From an uncultured Mucilaginibacter sp. (lineage in GTDB: Bacteria > Bacteroidota > Bacteroidia > Sphingobacteriales > Sphingobacteriaceae), in NCBI RefSeq assembly GCF_903893715.1, contig NZ_CAITNG010000135.1, positions 1-62,643 of the forward strand: 62,643 bases of DNA, read 5' to 3'. This document shows positions 36,961 to 47,060 of this stretch, in pieces. A program made the position numbers and the translations under genes. Numbering within the stretch: the stretch's first letter is position 1; every line of letters starts with the position of its first letter. Under the pieces are notes generated by a model that did not search any database, was not told where the DNA came from, and saw nothing but the letters and a program-made list of their open reading frames with translations.

Positions 36961-37084
36961 AGCTATTTGAATTTAAAATACTTGTCTTAACAAAAATAAC
37001 GAAAAAGGCTTATTACTACAACCTGTTTACTTTGCAATTTTATGTATGTTTGATTATAAACCAGTTTACCACAAATAAACCATC

Positions 37085-39631
37085 TTGAAACGCTGTTTTT
37101 TAGTTGTTGTGATTATTGCCTGCGCTTTTAATTTAAAAGCCCAGAACAAACCCGCGTTCAAACTATTTTTCGAAAAAGCATACCTCCATACCGACCGCAA
37201 CCTGTACGCCCAGGGCGATACCTTATGGTTCAAGGCCTACCTCGTCAATGCACAAAACAACCAACCCATTGGCACCAGCGGCAATCTGTATGTCGATTTG
37301 ATCGAACAGGATTCCGCAAAGGTCGTCACATCCGAGATTATCCGCTTGGACTATGGCACAGGCAACGGCGATATTTCCCTATCCGATTCCATCCCAACCG
37401 GTAAATACACCCTGCGTGCCTACACCAACTGGATGCGCAACTTTGGCGATAACTTTGTTTTTGAGAAAGAAATAACCATCCTGAATACATCAATAAAGAA
37501 AACTGATACCATCGCAGTCAATAACAAATCAGGTAGCAAACAAAGCAAAGTGATTCCGACAAAAATCCGGGCCATTAATCATATCCCCATCGCCCGTTTT
37601 TATCCCGAAAGCGGCTCATTGATAACAGGCATCAGTTCCATCGTCGCGGTAAAAACAGAAAATATTTTTGGCAAAGGCATCCCCGTAAAAGGGGCCGTGC
37701 TCAGTTCGGCAGGCGATACGGTGGCGCATTTCAATTGCGACACCTTGGGCATGGGTTTGTTTGTGCTGTTGCCGATACAAGGGCAAAGCTATCATGCAAT
37801 CATCAGCACCAAAAATCAACAAGGCCTGAACGCCGATTTGCAGCAATCCTTGACCAAAGGTTTTGCGATTCGGATAAACCATGGCGATTCCACCACTAGC
37901 GTGATCATCAGTTGCAACGATGCTGAACTTGCTGAAGCAAAAGGCCACAGCTTTACCTTAGCAGGAAAGCATGGTGGTAAAACATACTTCAGTCAATCTA
38001 TACAAATAACAGATATACAATCGCTTATCAGGATAGACAACAGCCTGTTGCCCGATGGCATCACCGCCATCACCCTCACCGATGACCAAGGTAAACCGCA
38101 TAGTGAGCGGCTTATCTACATTAGCCACAAATCCACTCCATTAAGTATCACAACTGATAAAACCCAATACCAATCCAAAGAAAAAGTTACTGTCAATATC
38201 AAAACCAATGCCGGCAAAGTCAGTCTCTCCATGGCGGTGGTTGATGCCGGCATAGTCCCTGTTCAATCCGAAAATATTGAATCGTACCTCATGCTGCAAT
38301 CGGAACTGAGAGGTGAAATAGAACAACCAAATCGTTATTTTGATACCACCAACATCAACCGCAGCAAACAACTCGACATGCTGCTGCTAACCCAGGGCTG
38401 GCGCGATTTTATTTGGCGCAGGTTGGCCGATACCGCCATCAGGATCAGTTATAAGGCCGAGGACGGTATAGATATTACCGGCAAGGTAAAGAACGGGAAG
38501 AGCGATAAGCCCATGCCCGGCTTAAATGTAACGCTGTATGCATCAGCAAGCAAGGGCGCAAAGCTGTTTTCGTACACCACAGAGCCCGACGGGAGTTTTT
38601 CGTTTTTGGGTTTGCCATTTTATGGCCAACATCCTGCAAGGCTGTCATCGGTAAATGCCAAAGGGGAGAAATTGGGTACGTTTTTTATGGATACATTGAC
38701 GACGTTACCTGTTAGACCGGTGGCTGATGTTGTCGATGCAGAAGCGCCCGCCGATATACCTGCAAATGTACTGACAGCTATCATAAAAAGACAATCGGCA
38801 ATCACTGAAGCCAGTTTAAAAGGGACAAAAACGTTAAAAACGGTAACAATAAGAGCATCAAAAACAACGGTTCTAAAAAGTGGCATACCCTTGACGAGTT
38901 GGGGGCCCGACCAGGTATTTGATATCACATCCAAGGATTACCATTATAAAACCCTTGAATGGTATATGCTGCAACATGTGAAAGGAGCAGAGCAATCTAA
39001 AGAGGATGCTGTTACAGGTGTTGTTATTCCATGTATTGATACGTTTAAATACTATACAAATGCCCCTTTCGGTCCGCAGATTCTTTATCGTCCAAAAATG
39101 AAACTGCTACCTCCGCAATTTGTTATAAACGGAGTGGATTACACTACCGATCACTTTGATGAAGCAGAGTCATATCGTGCCATCTATTACCCATTATCCA
39201 TTGATAAATTTAAAAGAATCGTCGTAAAACACTTCATTTGCAATTTAGTAAATGCTCATGACCAAACTACCATTGACCCAGGACTTGACGCTCAAGTCGG
39301 ACAGATTACCGTTGATAGGTATATCATTTATTTAACTTTAAAAGAAGATGCCCTCATAGGATATAACCCCGGAACATCAATGCCGGTTATAAACGGCTAT
39401 TACCAAGCCCGCACCTTCTATAAACCTTTATACGATACCCCAAAAGACCAAACCAAACCCGACCTCCGCACCACTATCCACTGGGAGCCTAATATCATTA
39501 CCGACACGAAAGGAGAGGCCACCGTAAGCTTTTACAACGCCGATCCAAAAACTACCGTCCGCATTATTGTAGAGGGCGTAAAAGCTACCGGAGGGGCTTT
39601 ATCGGCCACTGCAACCTATTTGGTCAAATAA
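37085..39631 (+). CDS. Large exported MG2-like/carboxypeptidase-regulatory protein
   Basis: 848 residues, TTG start; signal peptide CFLVVVIIACAFNLKAQ. The N-terminal part (FEKAYLHTDRNLYAQGDTLW, GKYTLRAYTNWMRNF) resembles the MG2 domain of bacterial alpha-2-macroglobulin-like proteins. A second beta-domain (KVTVNIKTNAGKVSLSMAV) and a carboxypeptidase-type segment (GKVKNGKSDKPMPGLNVTLY) follow, then a plug-like region. Related to Bacteroidota surface proteins of unknown function found with TonB-dependent receptors; no partner receptor is here. Probably periplasmic or outer-membrane attached. Confidence 0.75.
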   Translation: MKRCFLVVVIIACAFNLKAQNKPAFKLFFEKAYLHTDRNLYAQGDTLWFKAYLVNAQNNQPIGTSGNLYVDLIEQDSAKVVTSEIIRLDYGTGNGDISLSDSIPTGKYTLRAYTNWMRNFGDNFVFEKEITILNTSIKKTDTIAVNNKSGSKQSKVIPTKIRAINHIPIARFYPESGSLITGISSIVAVKTENIFGKGIPVKGAVLSSAGDTVAHFNCDTLGMGLFVLLPIQGQSYHAIISTKNQQGLNADLQQSLTKGFAIRINHGDSTTSVIISCNDAELAEAKGHSFTLAGKHGGKTYFSQSIQITDIQSLIRIDNSLLPDGITAITLTDDQGKPHSERLIYISHKSTPLSITTDKTQYQSKEKVTVNIKTNAGKVSLSMAVVDAGIVPVQSENIESYLMLQSELRGEIEQPNRYFDTTNINRSKQLDMLLLTQGWRDFIWRRLADTAIRISYKAEDGIDITGKVKNGKSDKPMPGLNVTLYASASKGAKLFSYTTEPDGSFSFLGLPFYGQHPARLSSVNAKGEKLGTFFMDTLTTLPVRPVADVVDAEAPADIPANVLTAIIKRQSAITEASLKGTKTLKTVTIRASKTTVLKSGIPLTSWGPDQVFDITSKDYHYKTLEWYMLQHVKGAEQSKEDAVTGVVIPCIDTFKYYTNAPFGPQILYRPKMKLLPPQFVINGVDYTTDHFDEAESYRAIYYPLSIDKFKRIVVKHFICNLVNAHDQTTIDPGLDAQVGQITVDRYIIYLTLKEDALIGYNPGTSMPVINGYYQARTFYKPLYDTPKDQTKPDLRTTIHWEPNIITDTKGEATVSFYNADPKTTVRIIVEGVKATGGALSATATYLVK

Positions 39632-39692
39632 CTTAGTGCCTTCGTGCCTTCGTGGCTACATTAATTTTGCCACGAAGATACAAAGACACAAA
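39631..39692. repeat. TTAGTGCC dispersed repeat, facing pair
   Basis: CTTAGTGCCTTCGTGCC (39631-39660), then GCCACGAAGATACAAAGAC (39669-39692) in the opposite orientation: the same family as at 11262-12015. The arms can pair and may act as a terminator after the large surface-protein gene. Confidence 0.75.
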
Positions 39693-39790
39693 AAAGAAGA
39701 AATTGTCATACCCTTGTTTGTTTAAACATTCTTTCCAATTTCCGCCTTCATGGCATTATCCTTTTTGCTAACTTTGGGCAAATTTTTAAG

Positions 39791-40984
39791 ATGGATACTG
39801 CATCAAAATTCAAGGTGTTATTGAACGATCCGCATTTAAGCCCCGAACTTAAACTCATTGCCCAAAAGGTTTACGATAACGAACGCATTACTTTCGATGA
39901 AGGTGTTTTATTGTACGAAAAAGGCGAATTGGCCTATTTAGGCACATTGGCCAACTATATCCGCGAAAAACGCCACGGCAACAATACTTACTTTAACCGC
40001 AACTTTCATATCGAGCCCACTAACTTGTGTGTGTACGATTGCAAGTTCTGTTCATATTCACGCCTCATCAAACAGCGCGCCGACGGCTGGGAGTACACTA
40101 TGGACGAGATGATGGACATCGTAAAAAAATACGATAATGAGCCTGTAACCGAAGTGCACATTGTGGGCGGTGTATTGCCCCAATATGATGTGGCCTTTTA
40201 CAGCGAACTGTTTACCCGCATCAAAAAACACCGTCCCGAGCTGCATGTAAAAGCTTTAACGCCCGTGGAATACCACTACATCTTTAAAAAAGCAAAAATT
40301 GATTACGCTACGGGCATGAAGCTGATGAAAGAGGCAGGTCTGGAGTCGATACCTGGTGGAGGTGCGGAGATATTCCATCCCGAAATACGCGAGCAAATAG
40401 CCAAAGATAAGTGTACTGCCGACCAATGGCTGGACATTCACCGCGAATGGCACAAACTGGGTATGCGCTCAAACGCCACCATGCTGTACGGCCATATCGA
40501 AAAGTACTGGCACCGCGTGGACCATATGGAGCGCCTTCGCGCGCTGCAGGATGAAACCGGCGGCTTCCAAACTTTCATCCCGCTAAAATTCCGTAACCAG
40601 GATAACCAGATGTCGCACGTGCCAGAGGTTTCTGTAGTGGAGGATTTGCGGAACTATGCCATTGCACGTATTTATCTCGATAACTTCGACCATATTAAAG
40701 CCTATTGGGCCATGATCAGCCGTACTACGGCGCAGCTTTCGCTCAATTTTGGTGTGGATGATATTGACGGCACTTTAGACGATACCACCAAAATATACTC
40801 CATGGCCGGTGCCGAAGAACAGCATCCCGCCATGTCGACCAAACAACTGGTGGAGCTCATCAAACAGGTTGGCAGGCACCCATTAGAACGCGATACGCTG
40901 TACAATGTCATCACCGATTATAACGATTTTGAATTTAAAGAAGAACTTAAGCCAAAGTTTTATAAGTTGCCCGTTATCAATTAA
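39791..40984 (+). CDS. mqnE: Aminofutalosine synthase (radical SAM)
   Basis: 397 residues. Radical SAM cluster C80-x3-C84-x2-C87 in NLCVYDCKFCSY. The family segments VHIVGGVLPQYDVAFY, ESIPGGGAEIFHPEIRE and MRSNATMLYGHIEK separate MqnE from the related MqnC. It makes aminofutalosine from 3-[(1-carboxyvinyl)oxy]benzoate in the futalosine route to menaquinone. It lies with mqnA two genes downstream. A -7-like box TAACTTTG sits at 39769-39776. Cytoplasmic. Confidence 0.93.
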   Translation: MDTASKFKVLLNDPHLSPELKLIAQKVYDNERITFDEGVLLYEKGELAYLGTLANYIREKRHGNNTYFNRNFHIEPTNLCVYDCKFCSYSRLIKQRADGWEYTMDEMMDIVKKYDNEPVTEVHIVGGVLPQYDVAFYSELFTRIKKHRPELHVKALTPVEYHYIFKKAKIDYATGMKLMKEAGLESIPGGGAEIFHPEIREQIAKDKCTADQWLDIHREWHKLGMRSNATMLYGHIEKYWHRVDHMERLRALQDETGGFQTFIPLKFRNQDNQMSHVPEVSVVEDLRNYAIARIYLDNFDHIKAYWAMISRTTAQLSLNFGVDDIDGTLDDTTKIYSMAGAEEQHPAMSTKQLVELIKQVGRHPLERDTLYNVITDYNDFEFKEELKPKFYKLPVIN

Positions 40985-41010
40985 TTATAACAGGTTATCT
41001 TAACTAAAAT

Positions 41011-41643
41011 ATGATACAGAAAACATTCTACATTATACGCCACGGGCAAACCGATCTCAACAAAAAAGGTATCATTCAAGGCCGTGGCATCGATACCGAT
41101 TTGAACGACGCGGGGCGTAAACAAGCCGACGCTTTTTTTAAAGCTTACCGCGATACGCACTTCGATAAAATATACGTATCCGAACTAAAACGCACCCAAC
41201 AAACCGTACAGCAGTTTATCGATCTCGGCTTCCCATATCAAAAGCTGGCCGGCCTGGATGAGCTGGCCTGGGGCATTTACGAAGGCCAGCCCGGTACACC
41301 GGAGAACCGCGTGGTATTTAAAAAAATAATGACCGATTGGTTGGAAGGTCGCCTCGACTCGAAATTTGAAGAAGGGGAGAGCCCTAACGAAGTTCAGGAA
41401 AGGCAAAAGGGGGCGCTAAACGAGATCATAAGCCACCCGGATGAAAAAACTGTACTGATTTGTATGCACGGCCGCGCCATGCGCCTTTTTTTATGCCTGC
41501 TCACCAATTTGCCCTTAACCAAAATGGACGAGTTTCCGCACCAAAACGTGATACTTTATAAGGTAACATATGATGGTACCACGTTCGAGATAACCGAGTT
41601 CAATAATTCCGACCATTTGCAACACCTTGCTACCGACCTGTGA
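41011..41643 (+). CDS. Histidine phosphatase family protein
   Basis: 210 residues. Catalytic R10-H11-G12 in IIRHGQTDLNKKG, a conserved second Arg/Glu region (DELAWGIYEGQPG) and a late His in CMHGRAMRLF. This is the phosphoglycerate-mutase-like branch-1 fold. It lies between mqnE and mqnA and its stop overlaps the mqnA start, so it is translated together with them. A role in the menaquinone pathway is suggested by position only; a housekeeping phosphatase is equally possible. Confidence 0.9.
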   Translation: MIQKTFYIIRHGQTDLNKKGIIQGRGIDTDLNDAGRKQADAFFKAYRDTHFDKIYVSELKRTQQTVQQFIDLGFPYQKLAGLDELAWGIYEGQPGTPENRVVFKKIMTDWLEGRLDSKFEEGESPNEVQERQKGALNEIISHPDEKTVLICMHGRAMRLFLCLLTNLPLTKMDEFPHQNVILYKVTYDGTTFEITEFNNSDHLQHLATDL

Positions 41644-42383
41644 AAAAAATACGAATATCCGCTGTTAGTTATACCAATACCAAACCCTTTATTTACGGAC
41701 TGCAACATGCCGAAATACTCAGCAAAATCGAGCTTAGCTTAGATACCCCTGCCGATTGCGCCCAAAAGTTGATTGACGACCGTGTCGATATAGGCCTTAT
41801 CCCGGTCGCTGCCGTGCTCAATATTCCCGGATGGAACATTGTGTCCGATTATTGCATCGGCGCCGTTGGAGCGGTTAATTCGGTGTTTATTTTCAGTAAC
41901 TGTGCCATACATGATGTTGAAAAACTCCAATTGGACCCGCAATCGCGCTCATCAAACAACTTATCGAAGGTTTTATTGAAAAATTATTGGACTTTAAAAC
42001 CCGAACTGATTGTCGACGCGGCCGATTATTCCATGTCCACCGATAGCAAAACCGCTTTAGTGCAAATTGGCGACCGCACATTTGGCAAAAAAGATAAATA
42101 CCCTTTTGTGTACGATTTGGCTCAGGTATGGCAGGATTTTACCGGGCTGCCATTTATGTTTGCCGGTTGGATTGCCAATAAACCCATCCCCGCCGAATTT
42201 TTGACCGAATTTAACGCCGCCTTAAAATTAGGTTTAGACAACCGCGCGGAGTTATTTAAAGAATTGCCCCATTACGAAGATTTTGATATTGAAGATTACC
42301 TGATGAACAAGATAGACTTTAATGTTACCGAGGGTAAAATAAAGGCTATGGAATTGTTCCTGCAATATATCCGCGAACTTTAA
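41640..42383 (+). CDS. mqnA: Chorismate dehydratase
   Basis: 247 residues, GTG start overlapping the phosphatase stop (GTGA). Periplasmic-binding-protein-like fold: ISAVSYTNTKPFIYGLQ at the start, IGLIPVAAVLNIPGW, YCIGAVGAVNSVFIFS, VQIGDRTFGKK and YDLAQVWQDFTGLPFMFAGW, all typical of MqnA. It dehydrates chorismate in the first step of the futalosine menaquinone pathway. With mqnE it supports this route; the remaining mqn genes are elsewhere. Confidence 0.92.
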   Translation: MKKIRISAVSYTNTKPFIYGLQHAEILSKIELSLDTPADCAQKLIDDRVDIGLIPVAAVLNIPGWNIVSDYCIGAVGAVNSVFIFSNCAIHDVEKLQLDPQSRSSNNLSKVLLKNYWTLKPELIVDAADYSMSTDSKTALVQIGDRTFGKKDKYPFVYDLAQVWQDFTGLPFMFAGWIANKPIPAEFLTEFNAALKLGLDNRAELFKELPHYEDFDIEDYLMNKIDFNVTEGKIKAMELFLQYIREL

Positions 42384-42739
42384 TCCAACTGGAATTTTAT
42401 CCTGTCCAGTAACTGCGAAATATCAAATGGTTTGCCGATAAAATCATCTGCGCCGGAGTAGGCAGCAGATTCGCCCATATTGGGCGTTGCCGATATCATG
42501 ATTATCGGAATTTTTTTTGTTTTATTGTCAGCTTTTAGCTGTCTGCATATCTCCCTGCCATCCATTCCGGCCAACATTACATCCATTAGTATCAAATCCG
42601 GTACACATTCGTCTATTTTTTTGAACACGTCTTCGCCCCGGGGCGTTGTACAAATGTCATAGCCCGAATACATCAGCAATTCGGTCAGTGCATCCAAAAT
42701 ATACAGATCATCATCTACAGCAAGTATTTTTTTCGACAT
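42380..42739 (-). CDS. Single-domain response regulator
   Basis: 119 residues, a receiver domain only. Acidic pair D9-D10 (with D11) in ILAVDDDLYIL, phosphoacceptor D53 in LILMDVMLAG, Ser/Thr in IIMISATPNM and Lys in DFIGKPFDISQL. It has no output domain, so it would act by protein contact, like CheY or a phosphorelay shuttle. No histidine kinase is adjacent. It is convergent with mqnA, overlapping by 4 bp at the stops. Confidence 0.93.
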   Translation of the reverse strand: MSKKILAVDDDLYILDALTELLMYSGYDICTTPRGEDVFKKIDECVPDLILMDVMLAGMDGREICRQLKADNKTKKIPIIMISATPNMGESAAYSGADDFIGKPFDISQLLDRIKFQLD

Positions 42740-42918
42740 GGGCTAATCCAAAATAAAACGCTTCATTCAATTTGCGTCCAATAGTTCAAATTAAACACAA
42801 GTTTTACCAAAAGCCGTTCCAAACAATAGTTAATACATTGTTTATCTAAAAATAATCCCAAATGGGCAAAACATTTGCGCAAATAATCTATTTTGGTAAA
42901 AACAACTGAACAGAACAT

Positions 42919-43728
42919 ATGGATACAAACCCCAAACTTACAGGACAGGCCGCCATTGTAACCGGCGCCGATAGCGGCATAGGCAAAGGCGTGGCTATTG
43001 AATTGGCCAAACAGGGTGCTAAAGTGCTTATAAACTATCACCACAACGAAGCTGCTGCAGATATTACTGTGGGCGAAATAAGGGCATTTGGTGGTACGGC
43101 AATAAGTTTCGGAGCTGATGTAAGCAAAGAACCTGAAGTGCTGGCCATGTTTGCCGAAACCATAACACAATTTGGAACGGTCGATATTCTGGTAAACAAT
43201 TCAGGCCTGCAAAAGGACTCACCTTTTCACCTGATGAGTCTGGCCGATTGGCAAATGGTCATCGATATTAACCTTACCGGGCAGTTTTTATGCTCACGCG
43301 AGGCTGTAAAAGAGTTCATGCGCAGGGGAGTGGTTGAGGGCAGGAGCAGGGCTGCCGGCAAAATCATCTGCATGAGCAGTGTGCATGAGGTAATACCCTG
43401 GGGCGGGCATGTTAACTACGCCAGCAGCAAAGGCGGCGTAATGATGTTGATGAAAAGCATGGCCCAGGAATTGGCTCCGCATAAAATACGTGTAATGGGC
43501 ATTGGCCCCGGTGCAATACAAACCCCCATAAACCGTGCCGCATGGGATACACCCGAGGCGTTGCAGAAATTGTTGACACTGGTACCCTATAACAGGATAG
43601 GTTTGCCCGAGGATATTGGCAAATTGGCCGCCTGGCTTGCATCCGACGAGGCCGATTACATTACCGGGACCACTACTTTTATTGATGGCGGCATGACTTT
43701 GTATCCTGGTTTTGCCGATAATGGCTGA
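42919..43728 (+). CDS. Short-chain dehydrogenase (glucose 1-dehydrogenase-like)
   Basis: 269 residues. Cofactor motif TGADSGIGKG (15-24), NNSG in ILVNNSGLQ, and catalytic Y167-x3-K171 in NYASSKGG. PGAIQTPINR and a C-terminal GTTFIDGGMTLYPGF are typical of glucose 1-dehydrogenase-type SDRs. Probably NAD(P)-dependent, acting on a sugar or related alcohol; the substrate is not determined. It stands alone, divergent from the receiver gene. Confidence 0.9.
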   Translation: MDTNPKLTGQAAIVTGADSGIGKGVAIELAKQGAKVLINYHHNEAAADITVGEIRAFGGTAISFGADVSKEPEVLAMFAETITQFGTVDILVNNSGLQKDSPFHLMSLADWQMVIDINLTGQFLCSREAVKEFMRRGVVEGRSRAAGKIICMSSVHEVIPWGGHVNYASSKGGVMMLMKSMAQELAPHKIRVMGIGPGAIQTPINRAAWDTPEALQKLLTLVPYNRIGLPEDIGKLAAWLASDEADYITGTTTFIDGGMTLYPGFADNG

Positions 43729-43917
43729 TTTTGACATTGTTTTGACTTAGCTATAATGAAATTATTTTCTTTAAACTATAATTTACCTGCTATTTGAGCA
43801 AGCCCAACGGTGTTGATTTAACAAATTGAAAAAACGGACACTGTTTACGGTGAAAAATTTGATAAATTCAACAAAATAAGCGTTTTGTTATGATATATTT
43901 ATAAAAATGGCTATTAG

Positions 43918-43949
43918 TTTGCAATTATATTAATGTAGCTGTACTTTTG
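43918..43949 (+). promoter_or_regulatory. Bacteroidota-type promoter
   Basis: TTTG at 43918-43921, a 20-bp spacer, TACTTTTG at 43942-43949: a full match to the TTTG-N19-21-TAnnTTTG pattern. The next gene starts 40 bp on. Confidence 0.75.
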
Positions 43950-43988
43950 TTATGTAATTTAAAAATTAACAAATAAAATTTAAAAGTC

Positions 43989-44507
43989 ATGAAAAAAGTA
44001 TATATCACAGCGTTATTGATTGGAAGCTTATCAATAAGCTACGTAATGGCGGCAGATGGCGGTAAAAAAGATAAAGCGAAAGCAAAAACTGAAGCGAATG
44101 TTTCGAATGGTGTTTTAAACCAATTTGAATATGAGTTTAAAGGTGCCGAAGCCGTTACCTGGACAAGTGATGATGATTGCCAAAAAGCAGTGTTCACTTA
44201 CGAAGGCAAAAAAATGACCGCCTTTTACTCACTTACCGGTGATTATATCGGTGTAACAAACAACACCGAGTTTACCAAAATTCCGGCCGACGCGCAGAAA
44301 GCTATAGCAGCCGAGTATAAAGATTACAAAATTGGCGACGTGATTGAGTTCCGCCCGGCAGCTACAAACTCTGTTAGCCTGTACAGCTTTTCGAGCTATG
44401 CGGATGACGAGAAAGTTTTCTTTGTTGATGTAAAGAACGACAAAGAAGAACTGTTGTTGAAAGTAACAGCCGATGCCGGTGTTTACTTTTTCAAACGCGT
44501 AAACTAA
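43989..44507 (+). CDS. Small exported protein, PepSY-like
   Basis: 172 residues. Signal peptide MKKVYITALLIGSLSISYVMA. The mature part alternates strands and charged loops (AVFTYEGKKMTAFYSLTGDY, AIAAEYKDYKIGDVIEFRP, VFFVDVKNDKEELLLKV), the pattern of PepSY-like/BLIP-fold exported proteins common in Bacteroidota. Function unknown, periplasmic. A strong promoter and terminator make it an independent unit. Confidence 0.75.
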   Translation: MKKVYITALLIGSLSISYVMAADGGKKDKAKAKTEANVSNGVLNQFEYEFKGAEAVTWTSDDDCQKAVFTYEGKKMTAFYSLTGDYIGVTNNTEFTKIPADAQKAIAAEYKDYKIGDVIEFRPAATNSVSLYSFSSYADDEKVFFVDVKNDKEELLLKVTADAGVYFFKRVN

Positions 44508-44531
44508 ATCTATACCTTAACCAAATAACAC

Positions 44532-44564
44532 AAAGCTCCGGCAAATAGCCGGGGCTTTTTTGTT
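44532..44564 (+). terminator. Intrinsic terminator
   Basis: AAAGCTCCGGC pairs with GCCGGGGCTTT, followed by T's. It ends the PepSY-like gene. Confidence 0.9.
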
Positions 44565-44654
44565 TGAGCAATTGTTTATTTATCACAACGTTTAATATTT
44601 CCTTATTTGAATTCAATCTTATAATTAATATTATGTTAAGTAACTAAATCAAAA

Positions 44655-44684
44655 TAAAGCCCGTGCATAAAAACACGGGCCCTA
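44655..44684 (-). terminator. Intrinsic terminator of the TPR gene pair
   Basis: GCCCGTG pairs with CACGGGC around an A-rich loop. On the minus strand it ends the gene at 44690-45871 and is followed by T-rich sequence. Confidence 0.7.
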
Positions 44685-44689
44685 TTCTG

Positions 44690-45871
44690 TTATTTTAAGG
44701 CATCTAATTGTTTCTTGATAGAAGCTGCAGTCGCGGCATCGTTCTTAGCAAGGTAGTACATCCTCAGGTTAAACAAGGCATCATACGACGTTGGTCTCAA
44801 GTCAACTGCTTTTTGTAAAACAGGCTTGGCAATTTCAAACAAATCCTTTGCCTTCTTCATATCATCGTCATACTCCTTTTGTTTGCTTGCCGGCAATTTA
44901 TTGGCTGCAGTAAATAATGCAATGGCTGGCTTTAACAACACCGAACCAAGGTTCATAGTCGCTTCAAAATAAGTTGGATCTATCTCAATCGCCTTTTTAT
45001 ACGAATCTAATGCTTTATCGTCCATACCGGCTGCCGAGTAAGCCAGGCCACCATAATAGTAAAGCGTTTTGTTTTTAGGGTCTGCAGCTATAGCTGCTTC
45101 TATTTTGCTGATCACCTCTTTTGCTTTACCGGTCTGCAAGTTAAGTTCTATCTCCCTGCGTGTCAGGTATTGGTCGCCTGGATATTTGGCAATGCCCTCG
45201 CCAATTACCTTGATGGCAGCGGCAGTGTCTTTCTTCGAAAGGTAAATGAACGACATATCGGTATAAATGCTTGGGTTTTTTGAGTATGGCATGGTAACCA
45301 GTTTTTTATAGCTGGCCAAAGCTTCCTCATACATTTTAGCGTTCGTGGCCGATAAGCCGGTTAAATACAACGCCGTTGTATCATCCGGCTTCACCGAGCG
45401 GAAAAAATTAAAATTTTCGTAGGCAGCTTCGTACTTGCCGCTTTGGTAACTCTTAACCCCGGCGTTATATTTGATCACAATAAGGGTTTGGTAGGCATCA
45501 TCGATCATTTTTTTGTTTTCGCCTTTGGTATCTGCTTCTTTGGCTTTTTTTAAGGCTTCTTCGGCAGTAGCAAATAACGGAGTTGATGTGCTTGATACAG
45601 TATCACGGTAAGCTAATGCAGCGTAAACGGCACCTTTAACAGCAAAAGTCAGAGGCAAATTGGCCGTTTTTTCGTTTACCGAAGCCTTGTCGATGGATAC
45701 CTTTGCTTCGTTGATAGCAGTTGTAGCCTGCGCCGCAAGTACCGGAGTCTTGTAAATGTTAAAGTACTTGTTATATTGATCTTGGGCGTTACTCAACTCC
45801 CCTTTTTGAGCAAAAACTGTGTTTACAGCGATGAGGCCGAGGATGCCTGTCATCAAAAATTTGATTTTCAT
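44690..45871 (-). CDS. TPR repeat exported protein
   Basis: 393 residues with a signal peptide (MKIKFLMTGILGLIAVNTVFA). From about residue 130 it has tandem TPR units (YLTGLSATNAKMYEEALASY, LYYYGGLAYSAAGMDDKALD and similar), ending in a basic tail. No enzyme motif. Probably a periplasmic protein-protein scaffold. It lies 57 bp after a second TPR gene that follows gyrA, so the three may share a transcript. Confidence 0.85.
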   Translation of the reverse strand: MKIKFLMTGILGLIAVNTVFAQKGELSNAQDQYNKYFNIYKTPVLAAQATTAINEAKVSIDKASVNEKTANLPLTFAVKGAVYAALAYRDTVSSTSTPLFATAEEALKKAKEADTKGENKKMIDDAYQTLIVIKYNAGVKSYQSGKYEAAYENFNFFRSVKPDDTTALYLTGLSATNAKMYEEALASYKKLVTMPYSKNPSIYTDMSFIYLSKKDTAAAIKVIGEGIAKYPGDQYLTRREIELNLQTGKAKEVISKIEAAIAADPKNKTLYYYGGLAYSAAGMDDKALDSYKKAIEIDPTYFEATMNLGSVLLKPAIALFTAANKLPASKQKEYDDDMKKAKDLFEIAKPVLQKAVDLRPTSYDALFNLRMYYLAKNDAATAASIKKQLDALK

Positions 45872-45928
45872 GATTTTTTATTTTTTTTGTTGATACCTGA
45901 ACAAAAATGAAATCACATTGATGCCCGG

Positions 45929-47047
45929 TTAGTTTGTTAATTGATTTAGTTTGTTTTTTATTTTCTTTAGTTGAATTTGGTTGTTCGTTTGCAAATATAA
46001 CATTTGTAACGTTTTCAAGCATTGTTCATTGTTTGGATCTATTTCGTTTGCTTTTTCGAGCAGATCGCGCGATTTTGAAACGGCGGCCCAGTATTGCTCA
46101 TCGTGCTTTTTGCTTACTGCCGATTCTTTAAGGTAAATCAGGCCTAAATTAAATGTCGGGTTGTAATCGTTCGCGTTGATGTCTATCGCTTTTTTGTAAA
46201 GTTGTTTGGCCTGGTCCAGTTTGTTAAGGTGATCGCAACAGGTGGCTGCCATAAATAATACGTTCAAGTCGGTTGACGCCAGATACAGCAACTCGTCCAA
46301 CAAATTGTTCAATGCTTTGTAATCGTGCCGGTTGTTGTAAATATTGGCTTCATCAAAAAGCAGGTATTTATCGTGCGGGTACAGGTTTAGCCCCTTTTGT
46401 ATAGCAAGCAAGGCTTTTGTGGTATCGCCCAGTGCGTTATAAATGCTTGTGGCAGCTTGTATGTGCTCTATCCTGGGCTTTGGTTCTGCCAACAGACCGT
46501 CATAGTAAACTACGGCCGTTTTGTAATTGCCCTGCTTATAGTAAATATTGGCCAGGTAGGCATCTATCTCCTTTGCCGAGGGAACATAAGTCTTGGCTAT
46601 ATTAAAATTGCTGATCGCCAGCCGAAAGTTGTTCTTGGCATAATAATCAAAAGCTTTGCGCAGGTAAACATTGGCAACGCAACCTTTGGCATAATCCATT
46701 TCGGTGGCAAAACGTTTTATTTTCCGGTTTTGGATGAGCTTGTTCACCATTTTGGTGGTTTGCAGCAACAAGGTGTCGGGCAGTTTAAGGGTATTCAGCG
46801 AGTCGGCATACACAATAGTCGAATAAACCGCTGCCTTATACACGTTCTTCACCAGGCTAAGCGTGTCGGCATGTGTTTTAAACGAGCCGTCTACCGCTTT
46901 TTTTGCCTCAGTTAAATAACTGAGGTCTTTTTTTTTGTTGTACAAAGCAAGGTTATTCGACACATCCTTCATCGCCTCTGTTTGACAGAGTGCCACCGAT
47001 GATGTAAAGCAAATACCGGCAATCAGTAAAACTATTTTACGGATCAT
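45929..47047 (-). CDS. TPR repeat protein downstream of gyrA
   Basis: 372 residues from ATG at 47047; the longer frame from 47155 overlaps gyrA and was rejected. Signal peptide MIRKIVLLIAGICFTSSVAL. TPR-like helices run from about residue 120 (YYAKNNFRLAISNFNIAKTY, KLDQAKQLYKKAIDINAND). It is a paralogue of the next gene in layout. It starts 13 bp after the gyrA stop. Function unknown. Confidence 0.85.
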   Translation of the reverse strand: MIRKIVLLIAGICFTSSVALCQTEAMKDVSNNLALYNKKKDLSYLTEAKKAVDGSFKTHADTLSLVKNVYKAAVYSTIVYADSLNTLKLPDTLLLQTTKMVNKLIQNRKIKRFATEMDYAKGCVANVYLRKAFDYYAKNNFRLAISNFNIAKTYVPSAKEIDAYLANIYYKQGNYKTAVVYYDGLLAEPKPRIEHIQAATSIYNALGDTTKALLAIQKGLNLYPHDKYLLFDEANIYNNRHDYKALNNLLDELLYLASTDLNVLFMAATCCDHLNKLDQAKQLYKKAIDINANDYNPTFNLGLIYLKESAVSKKHDEQYWAAVSKSRDLLEKANEIDPNNEQCLKTLQMLYLQTNNQIQLKKIKNKLNQLTN

Positions 47048-47060
47048 GAGTACAACGTTG